Of a stretch of DNA of 64,000 nucleotides, positions 27,096 through 35,148 are shown in pieces. The notes below the pieces were generated by a model, which saw only the letters and a program-made list of their open reading frames with translations, was not told the origin of the DNA and ran no database searches. The stretch lies in contig NZ_JAJMOY010000009.1 of assembly GCF_020991415.1 (NCBI RefSeq), positions 1 to 64,000 on the forward strand, written 5' to 3'. Within the stretch, counting starts at the first letter, position 1. The number at the start of each line of letters is the position of its first letter. The translations under genes and the position numbers were made by a program. The stretch comes from Flavobacterium sp. ENC. Its GTDB lineage: Bacteria; Bacteroidota; Bacteroidia; Flavobacteriales; Flavobacteriaceae.

Positions 27096-28328
27096 ATGAA
27101 AACCACTTTTCTTAAAACAGCATTTATAAGTTTATCGATGTTGACGGTCATCAGCTGTTCGTCTGATAACGAAAACACCAACGATGAAATCATCATTGAT
27201 CCGCCAACGCAAAGTGATCCCTTAACGACCAAAAACGTTACCGGTTACATGGCTGATGCAAATGCGACCAAAGAAACTGTGGCTTTATTTTTTAATTTAA
27301 AGAAACTCGCCAAAACCAAAACCGCTATTGGTCAGCAGGATGCTTTTAACAGCTTCTATTTGGATGCCGGCGGAGATTCCGATATTAAAAAAAGTACCGG
27401 TTTCGATCCTGCAGTTTTAGGCTCCGATTTTATGTTTATCACGGACAAAAACAACAACAATCAGTCTGGCAACTGGTTTTTCCAACAGGAACAAAAAATA
27501 ATAAACGATACCAAAGCGGCTTACGCGAAAGGCATGATCAATACTTTTTGCTGGCACCTGAGAGAACCCAACAAAGAAGAATCTTTTTATGTGTCCGACA
27601 TGACAACGGAACAAAAAACTAACGCCTTCAAAAGTATTTTGCCGGGCGGAGCCAATCACGAATGGTACAAGAAGAAACTCGATAAAATAGCCAGCGTGGT
27701 TTCTAACCTGAAAGCAGCTAATGGCGAATTGATTCCGATCATCTTCAGGCCTTTTCATGAATTTGACGGAAGCTGGTTCTGGTGGGGCGCGAACTTTTGT
27801 ACGCCGGAAGAATACAAAAAGGGCTATCAGTTTACGGTTGATTATCTAAAAAACACCAAAGGCGTCCACAATATCCTCTACGCCTTTTCTCCCGACAACT
27901 CGTATACCACGGAAAGCAATTATCTAAGCCGCTATCCGGGTGATAAATACGTAGACATTTTGGGAATGGATAATTATGGCGACTTCGATAATAAAGGACA
28001 ATCGGGAGCGAACACGGCCAATTCTAAATTAAAAATAGTATCCGATTTAGCCAAAACCAAAGTAAAAATTGCTGCTTTGACCGAGACCGGCTATCGCGTT
28101 ACGGAATCGATTGTTCCTGTAAAAGACTGGTTTTCTGTTTATTTGTATGATGCTCTGACATCCAATACTATTGAAGTGAGTTATGTGCTTTTTTGGAACA
28201 ATAACAAAGATGGCTATTATGTCCCAAATGGTTCTGTTTCGAATACGGGAGATTTTAATACTTTTAGTAAAAAAACAAGAGCGGCATTGGTGAATTCTTT
28301 GCCTAAGATGTACGAGTTACCAAAATAA
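27096..28328 (+). CDS. GH26 beta-mannanase (lipoprotein), second copy
   Basis: A 410-residue family 26 enzyme, a paralogue of the one at 22031. Signal peptide with lipobox VISCSS (Cys21), then an Asn/Asp/Glu-rich linker that would hold the enzyme away from the membrane. The acid/base is Glu222 in RPFHEFDGSWFWWG and the nucleophile is Glu330 in ALTETGYR. The acidic linker suggests surface exposure, whereas the first GH26 has a shorter linker, so the two may work on opposite sides of the outer membrane. The gene is preceded by several CTAAC repeats and followed by a 28-base perfect inverted repeat. Confidence 0.93.
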   Translation: MKTTFLKTAFISLSMLTVISCSSDNENTNDEIIIDPPTQSDPLTTKNVTGYMADANATKETVALFFNLKKLAKTKTAIGQQDAFNSFYLDAGGDSDIKKSTGFDPAVLGSDFMFITDKNNNNQSGNWFFQQEQKIINDTKAAYAKGMINTFCWHLREPNKEESFYVSDMTTEQKTNAFKSILPGGANHEWYKKKLDKIASVVSNLKAANGELIPIIFRPFHEFDGSWFWWGANFCTPEEYKKGYQFTVDYLKNTKGVHNILYAFSPDNSYTTESNYLSRYPGDKYVDILGMDNYGDFDNKGQSGANTANSKLKIVSDLAKTKVKIAALTETGYRVTESIVPVKDWFSVYLYDALTSNTIEVSYVLFWNNNKDGYYVPNGSVSNTGDFNTFSKKTRAALVNSLPKMYELPK

Positions 28329-28345
28329 AAAATAAGTATACTCCG

Positions 28346-28433
28346 TGTCATTTCGACGAAGGAGAAATCACATGCGCTGAATCCGTAAAGTACGTCGCTC
28401 TCCCTATGTGATTTCTCCTTCGTCGAAATGACA
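28346..28433. repeat. Perfect 28-bp inverted repeat (dispersed palindromic element)
   Basis: The 28-base arm at 28346-28373 (beginning TGTCATTTCGACGAAGGAG) is the exact reverse complement of 28406-28433, with a 32-base spacer. Degenerate relatives occur at 37620-37719 and, as a half-element, inside a coding region at 48688-48716. It lies within the plus wing between GH26 and GH5_7, where its transcript would form a very stable hairpin without a T-tail. Confidence 0.95.
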
Positions 28434-28468
28434 AAAAATGAGTGGAATAGCTCCTAAAAAAATAAATT

Positions 28469-29758
28469 ATGAAAAATGATTTCCTCAAAATAATGAGTTT
28501 CGCTTTAATTCTTTCGACACTAGCCTGCCAGGCGCAGGAAAGAATTACCGTTAAAGGAACTCAATTTTACAAAGGCAACCAACCGTACTCCTATATTGGA
28601 ACCAATTATTGGTACGGCAGTCTCCTGGCTTCTAAAAAAATCGGAGACCGAAAAAGATTGCTGCGTGAACTGGATTTGTTAAAAAAAGAAGGAATTGATA
28701 ACCTGCGGATTTTAGTGGGTGCTGATGGTGGAAAATATGATTTTACCGTTCGTCCTGCTTTACAATACGAACAGGGAAAATATGATGAAGATTTGCTTGA
28801 CGGTCTGGATTTTCTGCTTCATGAAATGAAGAAACGCAGCATGTATGCGGTTTTGTATTTGACGAATAACTGGGAATGGTCGGGCGGAATGTCGCAGTAT
28901 TTAGAATGGAATGGAAAAGGCCCGATTCCGGTTCCCAATATCGCCCCGAATACCTGGCCGCAATTTATGTCGTACACAGAACAATTTCACAGTTGTGCTC
29001 CTTGTATGGAAGGTTTGAACAATCATGTGAAGTTTATCATAGGAAGAACAAATAAATATTCGAAAAAGAAATACACCGAAGACAACACGATTATGGCGTG
29101 GCAGGTTGGAAATGAGCCACGTACCTTTACAGCGGAAAACGAAGCCAAATTTACAGTCTGGCTCAATACTATTGTCGATTTAATTGATAGTTTAGATCAA
29201 AATCATTTGATTTCTACCGGTTCTGAAGGTTTAAACAGTTCGAATGACAGCATGGAAATTTTTGAAAGAACACATCAAAATCCGCATATTGATTATCTGA
29301 CCATGCACATCTGGCCCAAAAACTGGGGTTGGTTTAAAGCAGATAATGCAGAAAAAACGCTGCAAGCAACGCTTGAAAATGCCGGAATTTATATCGACAA
29401 ACATGTAAAAGTGGCCAACAACCTGAAACGTCCGATTATTATTGAGGAATTTGGCCTGCCAAGAGAAAACGAAAGTCTGTTAAGCTCTTCTTCCGTTGCC
29501 AACAGAGATGTTTTTTACAATTATATTTTTGGTCGCGTGGCCGAAAGTGTGGCGAATAATGGCCCGCTTCAGGCTGCCAACTTCTGGGGATTTGGCGGTG
29601 AAGGAAAAGCAGTTACAGCCGATGGGAAATGGAATCCCGGAGATCCTCTGACAACAGATCCTCCGCAGGAACCACAAGGACTGAATTCCGTTTTTTCGAC
29701 CGATAAATCGACTTTGGAAATTGTAAAAAAATACAATTCAGAACTTAAAAAAATTTAA
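28469..29758 (+). CDS. GH5_7-like beta-mannanase
   Basis: A 429-residue family 5 hydrolase, most like subfamily 7 mannanases. The signal peptide ends in STLACQAQ, which could be a lipobox (Cys20) or an ordinary cleavage site. YSYIGTNYWYGSLLAS, DNLRILVGADGG and VLYLTNNWEWSGGM are typical of GH5_7. The acid/base is Glu216 in WQVGNEPR and the nucleophile is Glu326 in IIIEEFGLPRE. It would cleave mannan internally and complement the GH26 enzymes. It is followed 70 bases later by GH97. Confidence 0.93.
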   Translation: MKNDFLKIMSFALILSTLACQAQERITVKGTQFYKGNQPYSYIGTNYWYGSLLASKKIGDRKRLLRELDLLKKEGIDNLRILVGADGGKYDFTVRPALQYEQGKYDEDLLDGLDFLLHEMKKRSMYAVLYLTNNWEWSGGMSQYLEWNGKGPIPVPNIAPNTWPQFMSYTEQFHSCAPCMEGLNNHVKFIIGRTNKYSKKKYTEDNTIMAWQVGNEPRTFTAENEAKFTVWLNTIVDLIDSLDQNHLISTGSEGLNSSNDSMEIFERTHQNPHIDYLTMHIWPKNWGWFKADNAEKTLQATLENAGIYIDKHVKVANNLKRPIIIEEFGLPRENESLLSSSSVANRDVFYNYIFGRVAESVANNGPLQAANFWGFGGEGKAVTADGKWNPGDPLTTDPPQEPQGLNSVFSTDKSTLEIVKKYNSELKKI

Positions 29759-29820
29759 ATCATATAAGTAATATAAGATCATATAAGTCCAAGCTTTTTA
29801 TTATAACTTATAGGGTAAAA
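29759..29820. repeat. Partial inverted repeat related to the 61491 element
   Basis: Two copies of ATCATATAAGT (near 29759 and 29779) lie opposite TTATAACTTATAGGGTAAAA, which resembles the reversed arm TTTTACCATATAAGTTATG at 61491-61512. It fills the spacer between GH5_7 and GH97. Confidence 0.5.
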
Positions 29821-29828
29821 AAAACAGC

Positions 29829-31817
29829 ATGAAAAAACTATTTACTTTGTTTCTTGTCCTGATTGTAAATCTTTCTTTTTCACAGAAGGGGAAGGACTTT
29901 ATATTGAAATCTCCGAATGGAAAAATTAAAATCCGAATTCTGGTGAACGATAAAATTAGCTGGACTATTTCTCATGAAAAAGATGTTATTCTGGCGCCTT
30001 CGGCAATGTCAATGACTTTAAGCGAAAATCAGGTTTTAGGAAAAAATGCGATAGTTTTAAATTCAAAAACAGCAACAGTTAATTCTTCATTTGATGCTCC
30101 GTTCTACAAAAAGAAATCGGTTAAAAACAATTACAATCAGCTGATTTTAAATTTTAAAAATGATTTCAGCATTAAATACCGTGCTTTCGATGATGGTGCT
30201 GCCTATCGTTTTGTTACCAAAAAGAAAAAAGACATTACGGTAAAATCGGAAGAAGTGGTTTTGAAATTCGACCAGGATTATCCTACTTTAATGCCATATG
30301 TCCGTGATTTAAGAAACCCGAAAGATCCTTATATTTCGTCTTTTGAAGCCCATTATGAAAACAAAAAAATAAGTGAGTTTGCAAAAGACACCCTGGCATT
30401 TTTACCTTTTTTAATTGACTATAAAAATCATAAAAAAGCAGTATTTCTGGAAGCCAATCTGGAAGATTATCCGGGATTATTTGTAACCCATAACCCGTCG
30501 AAATCCGGTTTTGAAAGTCGTTTTTCCAGGTATCCTTTACAGGAAAAGAATGGCGGATTCAACAACATCAACCGATTAATTACCGAAAGAGCTGATTATT
30601 TGGTTCAGACAAAAGGAACCCGAAATTTTCCGTGGAGAATTGTTGTCATTTCAGAAAACGACAGTGATTTGGCTAATAATGATATGGTTCAGAAATTATC
30701 GGAACCCACCAAAATAAAAGACCTCAGCTGGATAAAACCCGGAAAAGTAGCCTGGGACTGGTGGAACGACTGGAACATTTATAACATTGATTTTAAAGCC
30801 GGGATTAATACGGAAACATACAAATATTACATTGACTTTGCCTCCAAAAACAAAGTAGAATATGTGGTTCTGGATGAAGGATGGAGCCTCGAAGAAGACA
30901 TTATGAAACACAACCCAAATGTGGATCTCGAAGCTTTGATTGGGTACGGAAAAGAACGAAATGTGGGAATTATTTTGTGGAGTTCCTGGATGGCACTGAC
31001 TAAAAATACGGACGGAATTTTAAAGAATTATGCCGATTTGGGAATCAAAGGATTTAAGGTTGATTTCTTAGATCGTGACGATGCTAAAATGGTGCAATCA
31101 GTTTATGATATTGCCCAAAAAGCAGCCAGTCACCATTTGCTTCTGGATTTTCACGGCATGTATAAACCAACGGGACTTCAGCGTACTTTTCCCAATATCC
31201 TAAATTTTGAAGGGGTAAAAGGTTTAGAAAATAACAAATGGACACCCAATGACGATGTTCCAACGTACGACTGCACCATTCCGTTTATCAGAATGATGGC
31301 CGGCCCAATGGATTATACGCCGGGTGCGATGCGTAATGCCACAAAAAACGAATTCAAACCAAGTCATTCCAACCCAATGAGTCAGGGCACCAGATGCCAT
31401 CAACTGGCCTTGTACACTATTTTTGAAGCACCTTTACAAATGATGGCCGATAGCCCGACGGCTTATATGAAGGAACAGGAAAGCACCGATTTTATAGCCA
31501 AAACCCCAACCACTTTTGACGAAACCGTAGCTTTAGACGGAGAAGTTGGAAAATTCGTAGCAATCACGAGAAGAAAAAACAAAACCTGGTATTTAGGGGC
31601 TATTACCAACTGGGATTCCAGAGAGCTGACAGTTGATTTTTCTTTCCTTGAAAAAGGTAAAAAATTCGAAGCTGAAATTTTCTCCGACGGATTGAATGCC
31701 GATAAAGCAGCGACAGATTACAAAAGAGAAATCATTACAGTTGACTCCAACACAAAACTAAAATATCATTTAGCACCGGGCGGTGGATTGGCTGCAATTA
31801 TTCAGTTGAAAAATTAA
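29829..31817 (+). CDS. GH97 glycoside hydrolase, probably a retaining alpha-galactosidase
   Basis: Exported 662-residue protein (signal peptide NLSFSQ). An N-terminal beta-super-sandwich (about 22-290) precedes the (beta/alpha)8 barrel (about 300-560; WDWWNDWNIYNIDF, YVVLDEGWSLEEDI) and a C-terminal sandwich. GH97 contains inverting alpha-glucosidases with a Glu base and retaining alpha-galactosidases with an Asp nucleophile. Here GFKVDFLDRDD places Asp412 where the retaining clade has its nucleophile, and Glu461 in NFEGVKG is a candidate acid/base. That favours galactosidase activity on galactomannan, alongside GH27. It is the last gene of the plus wing, before a bidirectional terminator. 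Confidence 0.9.
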   Translation: MKKLFTLFLVLIVNLSFSQKGKDFILKSPNGKIKIRILVNDKISWTISHEKDVILAPSAMSMTLSENQVLGKNAIVLNSKTATVNSSFDAPFYKKKSVKNNYNQLILNFKNDFSIKYRAFDDGAAYRFVTKKKKDITVKSEEVVLKFDQDYPTLMPYVRDLRNPKDPYISSFEAHYENKKISEFAKDTLAFLPFLIDYKNHKKAVFLEANLEDYPGLFVTHNPSKSGFESRFSRYPLQEKNGGFNNINRLITERADYLVQTKGTRNFPWRIVVISENDSDLANNDMVQKLSEPTKIKDLSWIKPGKVAWDWWNDWNIYNIDFKAGINTETYKYYIDFASKNKVEYVVLDEGWSLEEDIMKHNPNVDLEALIGYGKERNVGIILWSSWMALTKNTDGILKNYADLGIKGFKVDFLDRDDAKMVQSVYDIAQKAASHHLLLDFHGMYKPTGLQRTFPNILNFEGVKGLENNKWTPNDDVPTYDCTIPFIRMMAGPMDYTPGAMRNATKNEFKPSHSNPMSQGTRCHQLALYTIFEAPLQMMADSPTAYMKEQESTDFIAKTPTTFDETVALDGEVGKFVAITRRKNKTWYLGAITNWDSRELTVDFSFLEKGKKFEAEIFSDGLNADKAATDYKREIITVDSNTKLKYHLAPGGGLAAIIQLKN

Positions 31818-31822
31818 GCACA

Positions 31823-31864
31823 AAAACATCCAGAGGCGTAAAAAGCGCGATTCTCTGGATGTTT
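31823..31864. terminator. Bidirectional terminator between GH97 and the MDR gene
   Basis: AAACATCCAGAG pairs with CTCTGGATGTTT around a 17-base loop. The minus strand has a five-T tail and the plus strand a shorter one. The genes on the two sides are convergent. Confidence 0.75.
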
Positions 31865-31883
31865 GTGATTAAAAATTACACTT

Positions 31884-32852
31884 TTAAATTGTAACAACTA
31901 ATCTTTTTCCGTCAGCAAGAGGCATATCCCAGGCTTTTTCGATGTCATTTATAGCGATAGAAATGGTTTCAATCACTAACTTTTTCGATACCGCCAGTTC
32001 AAACATTTCGGGTAAAATCTCTGTTATCAGTTGTTTCATTTCCATTTTCGTCCAGCTTCCGAAACCTGAACCTGACAATTGAAGATCGACACTTCTTAAA
32101 ATTTCTGACGATAACTGAATCGTATCTCCGCCTAAAGAACCCACAGAAACAAATCTCGTTCTAGGCGTAAAGGAGCCATCCCCTTTCAAAGATTTTAGAA
32201 TTAATTCCGCTGAACGTCCCCACAAATAATCGATTATAATATCAATTGGTGCCGTACTGTGAATCTTTTTTATGTGTTTTATAAAGTCTTCATCAGGCTG
32301 CATCAATAGTACATATTCATCTGCACCTAAATCCAATAAGGCTTTTAAGGTTTCTTCCTTTCTTCCGGTCACAATTATTTTTTCTGCTCCGTAATGCCTC
32401 GCCAGCTGAATCGCTATTTTCCCGGTAACTCCAGTGGCGCCGTTGATTAAAACCGTTTCTCCTTTCTGAATATCGGCTCTAAATCGCAACGCCATGGCAG
32501 AACCCGCGACCGCATTGGGTAATGCTGCTGCTGTACAATCGTCAAGATCTTCGGGAACTTTTACCATTTTATTTTTATCCACAATGGCTTTTTCCGCAAT
32601 CATTCCGGTCACGCCTAAGGCATAAACTCTCGTTCCGTCTTCCAGAAAACCCACACCATCGCCTCCAGCCACTTTTGCTGTTGCTTTGTCGTCTGCCGAG
32701 TAATGTTTTCCGCTTGCTATGTTTTTGTCTAAATTCTTAACTGCCGAGGCTTTAACGTTCATTAATAACTGATTTTCATTCTCGATAATGGGATCTGGGA
32801 AATCAGTATACTGTGGTAATTCTCCTTTTTTATAAACTACTGCTGCTTTCAT
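31884..32852 (-). CDS. Zinc-free MDR oxidoreductase (quinone reductase-like)
   Basis: Cytoplasmic 322-residue medium-chain dehydrogenase/reductase. The N-terminal GroES-like domain (MKAAVVYKKGELPQYTDFP) lacks the usual zinc-binding cysteines. The Rossmann domain has the nucleotide-binding motif NGATGVTGKIAIQLAR near residue 145, as in NADPH-dependent quinone or enone reductases. It follows the Crp/Fnr gene after 97 bases and is probably regulated with it. It has no evident role in mannan use. The substrate is unknown. Confidence 0.9.
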   Translation of the reverse strand: MKAAVVYKKGELPQYTDFPDPIIENENQLLMNVKASAVKNLDKNIASGKHYSADDKATAKVAGGDGVGFLEDGTRVYALGVTGMIAEKAIVDKNKMVKVPEDLDDCTAAALPNAVAGSAMALRFRADIQKGETVLINGATGVTGKIAIQLARHYGAEKIIVTGRKEETLKALLDLGADEYVLLMQPDEDFIKHIKKIHSTAPIDIIIDYLWGRSAELILKSLKGDGSFTPRTRFVSVGSLGGDTIQLSSEILRSVDLQLSGSGFGSWTKMEMKQLITEILPEMFELAVSKKLVIETISIAINDIEKAWDMPLADGKRLVVTI

Positions 32853-32949
32853 ATTTTAAATTTTTAAGTGTTATTTAAGTTTTATGAAGCAAAATTAGTC
32901 TGCAGTAAATCGTTGGACGATAACATTTGTTATCAAATGCAGATTGGTT

Positions 32950-33519
32950 TTATTTAAGCAGTTTATTTTTTATCCTGCTCAAGTGAACAGAAGTTATTCC
33001 AAGATAAGAAGCGATATAATGTTGGGGAATACGCTGAATTAACTGTGGTTTTTCTTTTAAGATATTCAGGTAGCGCTGTTCCGGTGAATCTTTTATAAAA
33101 GAGACAAAATGTTTCATATAATCGAAAGTACGCTCAAAAAGAATGTCTATAAATTTTTCCCGTATTTCCGGAATTTCAATTAATTCGTTGAGGATGCGGT
33201 CCATCTCTTTTTTGTCGACATACCATAAAATGCTGGGTTCAATCGTTTCGATCGTCACGGGGCTTGGGATTTTCTTTCGGAAACTTTCAATAGAAGCGAC
33301 CATTCCGCCTTCTAAAAAAAATTGCATGGTAAGGTCTTTTCCATCTTTGTTAAACCAGCATCTCACACAGCCTTTTTCAATAAAGAAAATCCGTTCTGAA
33401 ATTTCGCCTTCGTTTAAAAGAACAGTTTTGGCAGGAAGCTCCAATTTGTTGAAACAATTGAGGTAACGCTCCCATTTATGGTCTTCTATGGGGAATTTAT
33501 TTTTAAGATGATCAAACAT
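32950..33519 (-). CDS. Crp/Fnr-family transcriptional regulator
   Basis: A 189-residue regulator with an N-terminal cyclic-nucleotide-binding-type beta-barrel (about 20-110; NEGEISERIFFIEKGCVRCW) and a C-terminal helix-turn-helix (QHYIASYLGITSVHLSRIKN). Divergence at the ligand pocket makes cAMP sensing doubtful, as is common for flavobacterial members. It sits 15 bases after the aldo/keto reductase gene and upstream of the MDR gene on the same strand, suggesting a three-gene stress or redox unit. Confidence 0.92.
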   Translation of the reverse strand: MFDHLKNKFPIEDHKWERYLNCFNKLELPAKTVLLNEGEISERIFFIEKGCVRCWFNKDGKDLTMQFFLEGGMVASIESFRKKIPSPVTIETIEPSILWYVDKKEMDRILNELIEIPEIREKFIDILFERTFDYMKHFVSFIKDSPEQRYLNILKEKPQLIQRIPQHYIASYLGITSVHLSRIKNKLLK

Positions 33520-33534
33520 GGGAGCATTGGTAAA

Positions 33535-34491
33535 TTATTGCAGAATGCTTTCTATTGCATTTATTTCATCTGATGAAAAATCAGGTTTTTGCAGGCAGTC
33601 AATATTGTTGTTCAATTGTCGGACAGAGCTTGCCCCTATTAAAACAGAAGTAATTCGTTTGTCTTTCTGCAGCCAGGCCAAAGCCATTTGCGCCAAAGAC
33701 TGGTTTCTGTTCTGCGCAATTTCGTTTAACTGCACTAACTTCTGAATACGTTCAGGTGTCACCTCAGCTTCTTTTAGATGTCCGTTTGGATTATGTGCCC
33801 TTGAATTTTCCGGAATCCCGTTTAAATATTTATCGGTTAAAAGACCTTGTGCCAAAGGTGAAAATGCAATACAGCCCACTCCTTTTTCTTCCAAAACATC
33901 CAGCAGACCATTTTCTACCCAGCGTTCCAGCATGGAATATTTAGCCTGGTGAATTAAACATGGCGTTCCCAGTTGTTTCAAAACATCAACGGCCACTCTG
34001 GTTTCTTCTGCCGAATAATTACTGATCCCAACATACAGTGCTTTTCCACATCTTACGGTGTGATCCAAAGCCATCATCGTTTCTTCAATTGGCGTTTCGG
34101 GATCGGGACGATGGGAATAGAAAATATCTACATAATCTACATTCATGCGTTTTAAACTCTGGTCCAGGCTTGACAATAAATATTTACGGGAACCCCAGTC
34201 TCCATAAGGCCCGTCCCACATCGTGTAGCCTGCTTTAGTTGAAATTACGATTTCATCTCGCAGGTTTCCCTGAAAATTATGCCATAATATTTTACCGAAA
34301 TTTTCCTCGGCCGAACCCGGAACCGGTCCGTAGTTATTCGCTAAATCAAAATGTGTTATTCCTTTATCAAAAGCTTCTTTAGCGATACTTTCGGCATTTT
34401 CAAAATTATCTACTGACCCGAAGTTATGCCATAATCCTAAAGATATTTCAGGTAATAGTAACCCGCTTTTTCCACATCTGTTGTATTTCAT
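33535..34491 (-). CDS. Aldo/keto reductase (YghZ-like)
   Basis: Cytoplasmic NADPH-dependent reductase of 318 residues with the (beta/alpha)8 AKR fold. Catalytic residues appear in FDLANNYGPVPGSAEE (Asp and Tyr), STKAG (Lys) and YSHRPDPETPIEETM (His). The cofactor block is near TSVLIGASSVRQLNNN. The NYGPxxGSAEExxG pattern is that of the YghZ/Kv-beta-like reductases that act on L-glyceraldehyde-3-phosphate and small aldehydes. It lies upstream of the Crp/Fnr gene. Its upstream side is the repeat array at 34530-35135. Confidence 0.93.
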   Translation of the reverse strand: MKYNRCGKSGLLLPEISLGLWHNFGSVDNFENAESIAKEAFDKGITHFDLANNYGPVPGSAEENFGKILWHNFQGNLRDEIVISTKAGYTMWDGPYGDWGSRKYLLSSLDQSLKRMNVDYVDIFYSHRPDPETPIEETMMALDHTVRCGKALYVGISNYSAEETRVAVDVLKQLGTPCLIHQAKYSMLERWVENGLLDVLEEKGVGCIAFSPLAQGLLTDKYLNGIPENSRAHNPNGHLKEAEVTPERIQKLVQLNEIAQNRNQSLAQMALAWLQKDKRITSVLIGASSVRQLNNNIDCLQKPDFSSDEINAIESILQ

Positions 34492-34704
34492 TTTTTTGGT
34501 TTAATGGTTTGCAGTTTTTAGGTTTTAAAAATACAAAAAACTCTCGCAGATTTTGCAGATCATGGAGATTAAAAAAATCAACACCCCATCAGGGTTTAAA
34601 CCAACTTCAAAACTCTTGCAGATTTTGCAGATCACAGAGATCAAAAAAAATCTGCAAAATCTGCAAAATCTGCGAGAAAAATATTTTCTTTTTTTTAGTT
34701 AAAC

Positions 34705-34737
34705 AAACCCGACAGGTTTTAAAAACCTGTTGGGTTT
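34705..34737. repeat. Palindrome AAACCCGACAGG, copy in the array
   Basis: AAACCCGACAGGTTTT faces AAAACCTGTTGGGTTT. It is the same family as 417-448 and 34962-34994. A solitary left half occurs near 34831-34847. Confidence 0.8.
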
Positions 34738-34961
34738 ACGTTCTCGGTTCAATCAGATATTTTTTTCATTATTGTAAAAAACGAACTCCAAAACTCTCGC
34801 AGATTTGCAGATCATAGAGATTAAAAAAATCAACAAACCCGACAGGTCCAAACCAAACTCCAAAACTCCCGTAGATTTTGCAGATCACGGAGATCAAAAA
34901 AAATCTGCCGAATCTGCAAAATCTGCGTGAAAAATATTTTCTCCTTTTAATCTAAAAACAG

Positions 34962-34994
34962 TAAACCCGACAGGTTTTTAAAACCTTTCGGGTT
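34962..34994. repeat. Palindrome AAACCCGACAGG, second copy in the array
   Basis: TAAACCCGACAGGTTTTT faces AAACCTTTCGGGTTTA. It occupies the same place in its repeat unit as 34705-34737. Confidence 0.8.
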
Positions 34995-35148
34995 TACGTT
35001 CCCGTATCAACCAGATAATTTCGTTCATTATTGTAAAAACCAAACTCCAAAACTCTCACAGATTTTGCAGATTATAGAGATTAAAAAATCTGCCGAATCT
35101 GCAAAATCTGCGAGAATAATATTTTCTTTTTTAACGTAAAATAGTTTT

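Larger units (their letters stand above)
34530..35135. repeat. Composite repeat array between the reductase and GH3 genes
   Basis: About three related units. Each has a left arm like CTCTCGCAGATTTTGCAGAT (34540, about 34611, 34795, 34866, 35054) and, in most units, a right arm like ATCTGCAAAATCTGCGAGAA. Two units continue into an AAACCCGACAGG hairpin (34705-34737, 34962-34994) and then into a block (34740-34790; 34996-35048) that is a degenerate copy of GH3 coding sequence at about 35214-35264. The 34509-35148 spacer holds no gene; ORFs in it come from the repeats. Confidence 0.85.

Noticed and set aside
31884-34491. Treating the MDR, Crp/Fnr and aldo/keto reductase genes as part of the mannan system
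   Set aside because: None has a carbohydrate-related motif, and terminator and orientation separate them from GH97.
34509-34817. A 102-codon Cys/Arg-rich ORF
   Set aside because: It is made of translated array repeats (CTCGCAGATTTTGCAGA units) and has no start context or homologous features.
34530-35135. CRISPR array
   Set aside because: The repeats are of unequal length and spacing, contain inverted arms and gene-derived blocks, and no cas genes are nearby.
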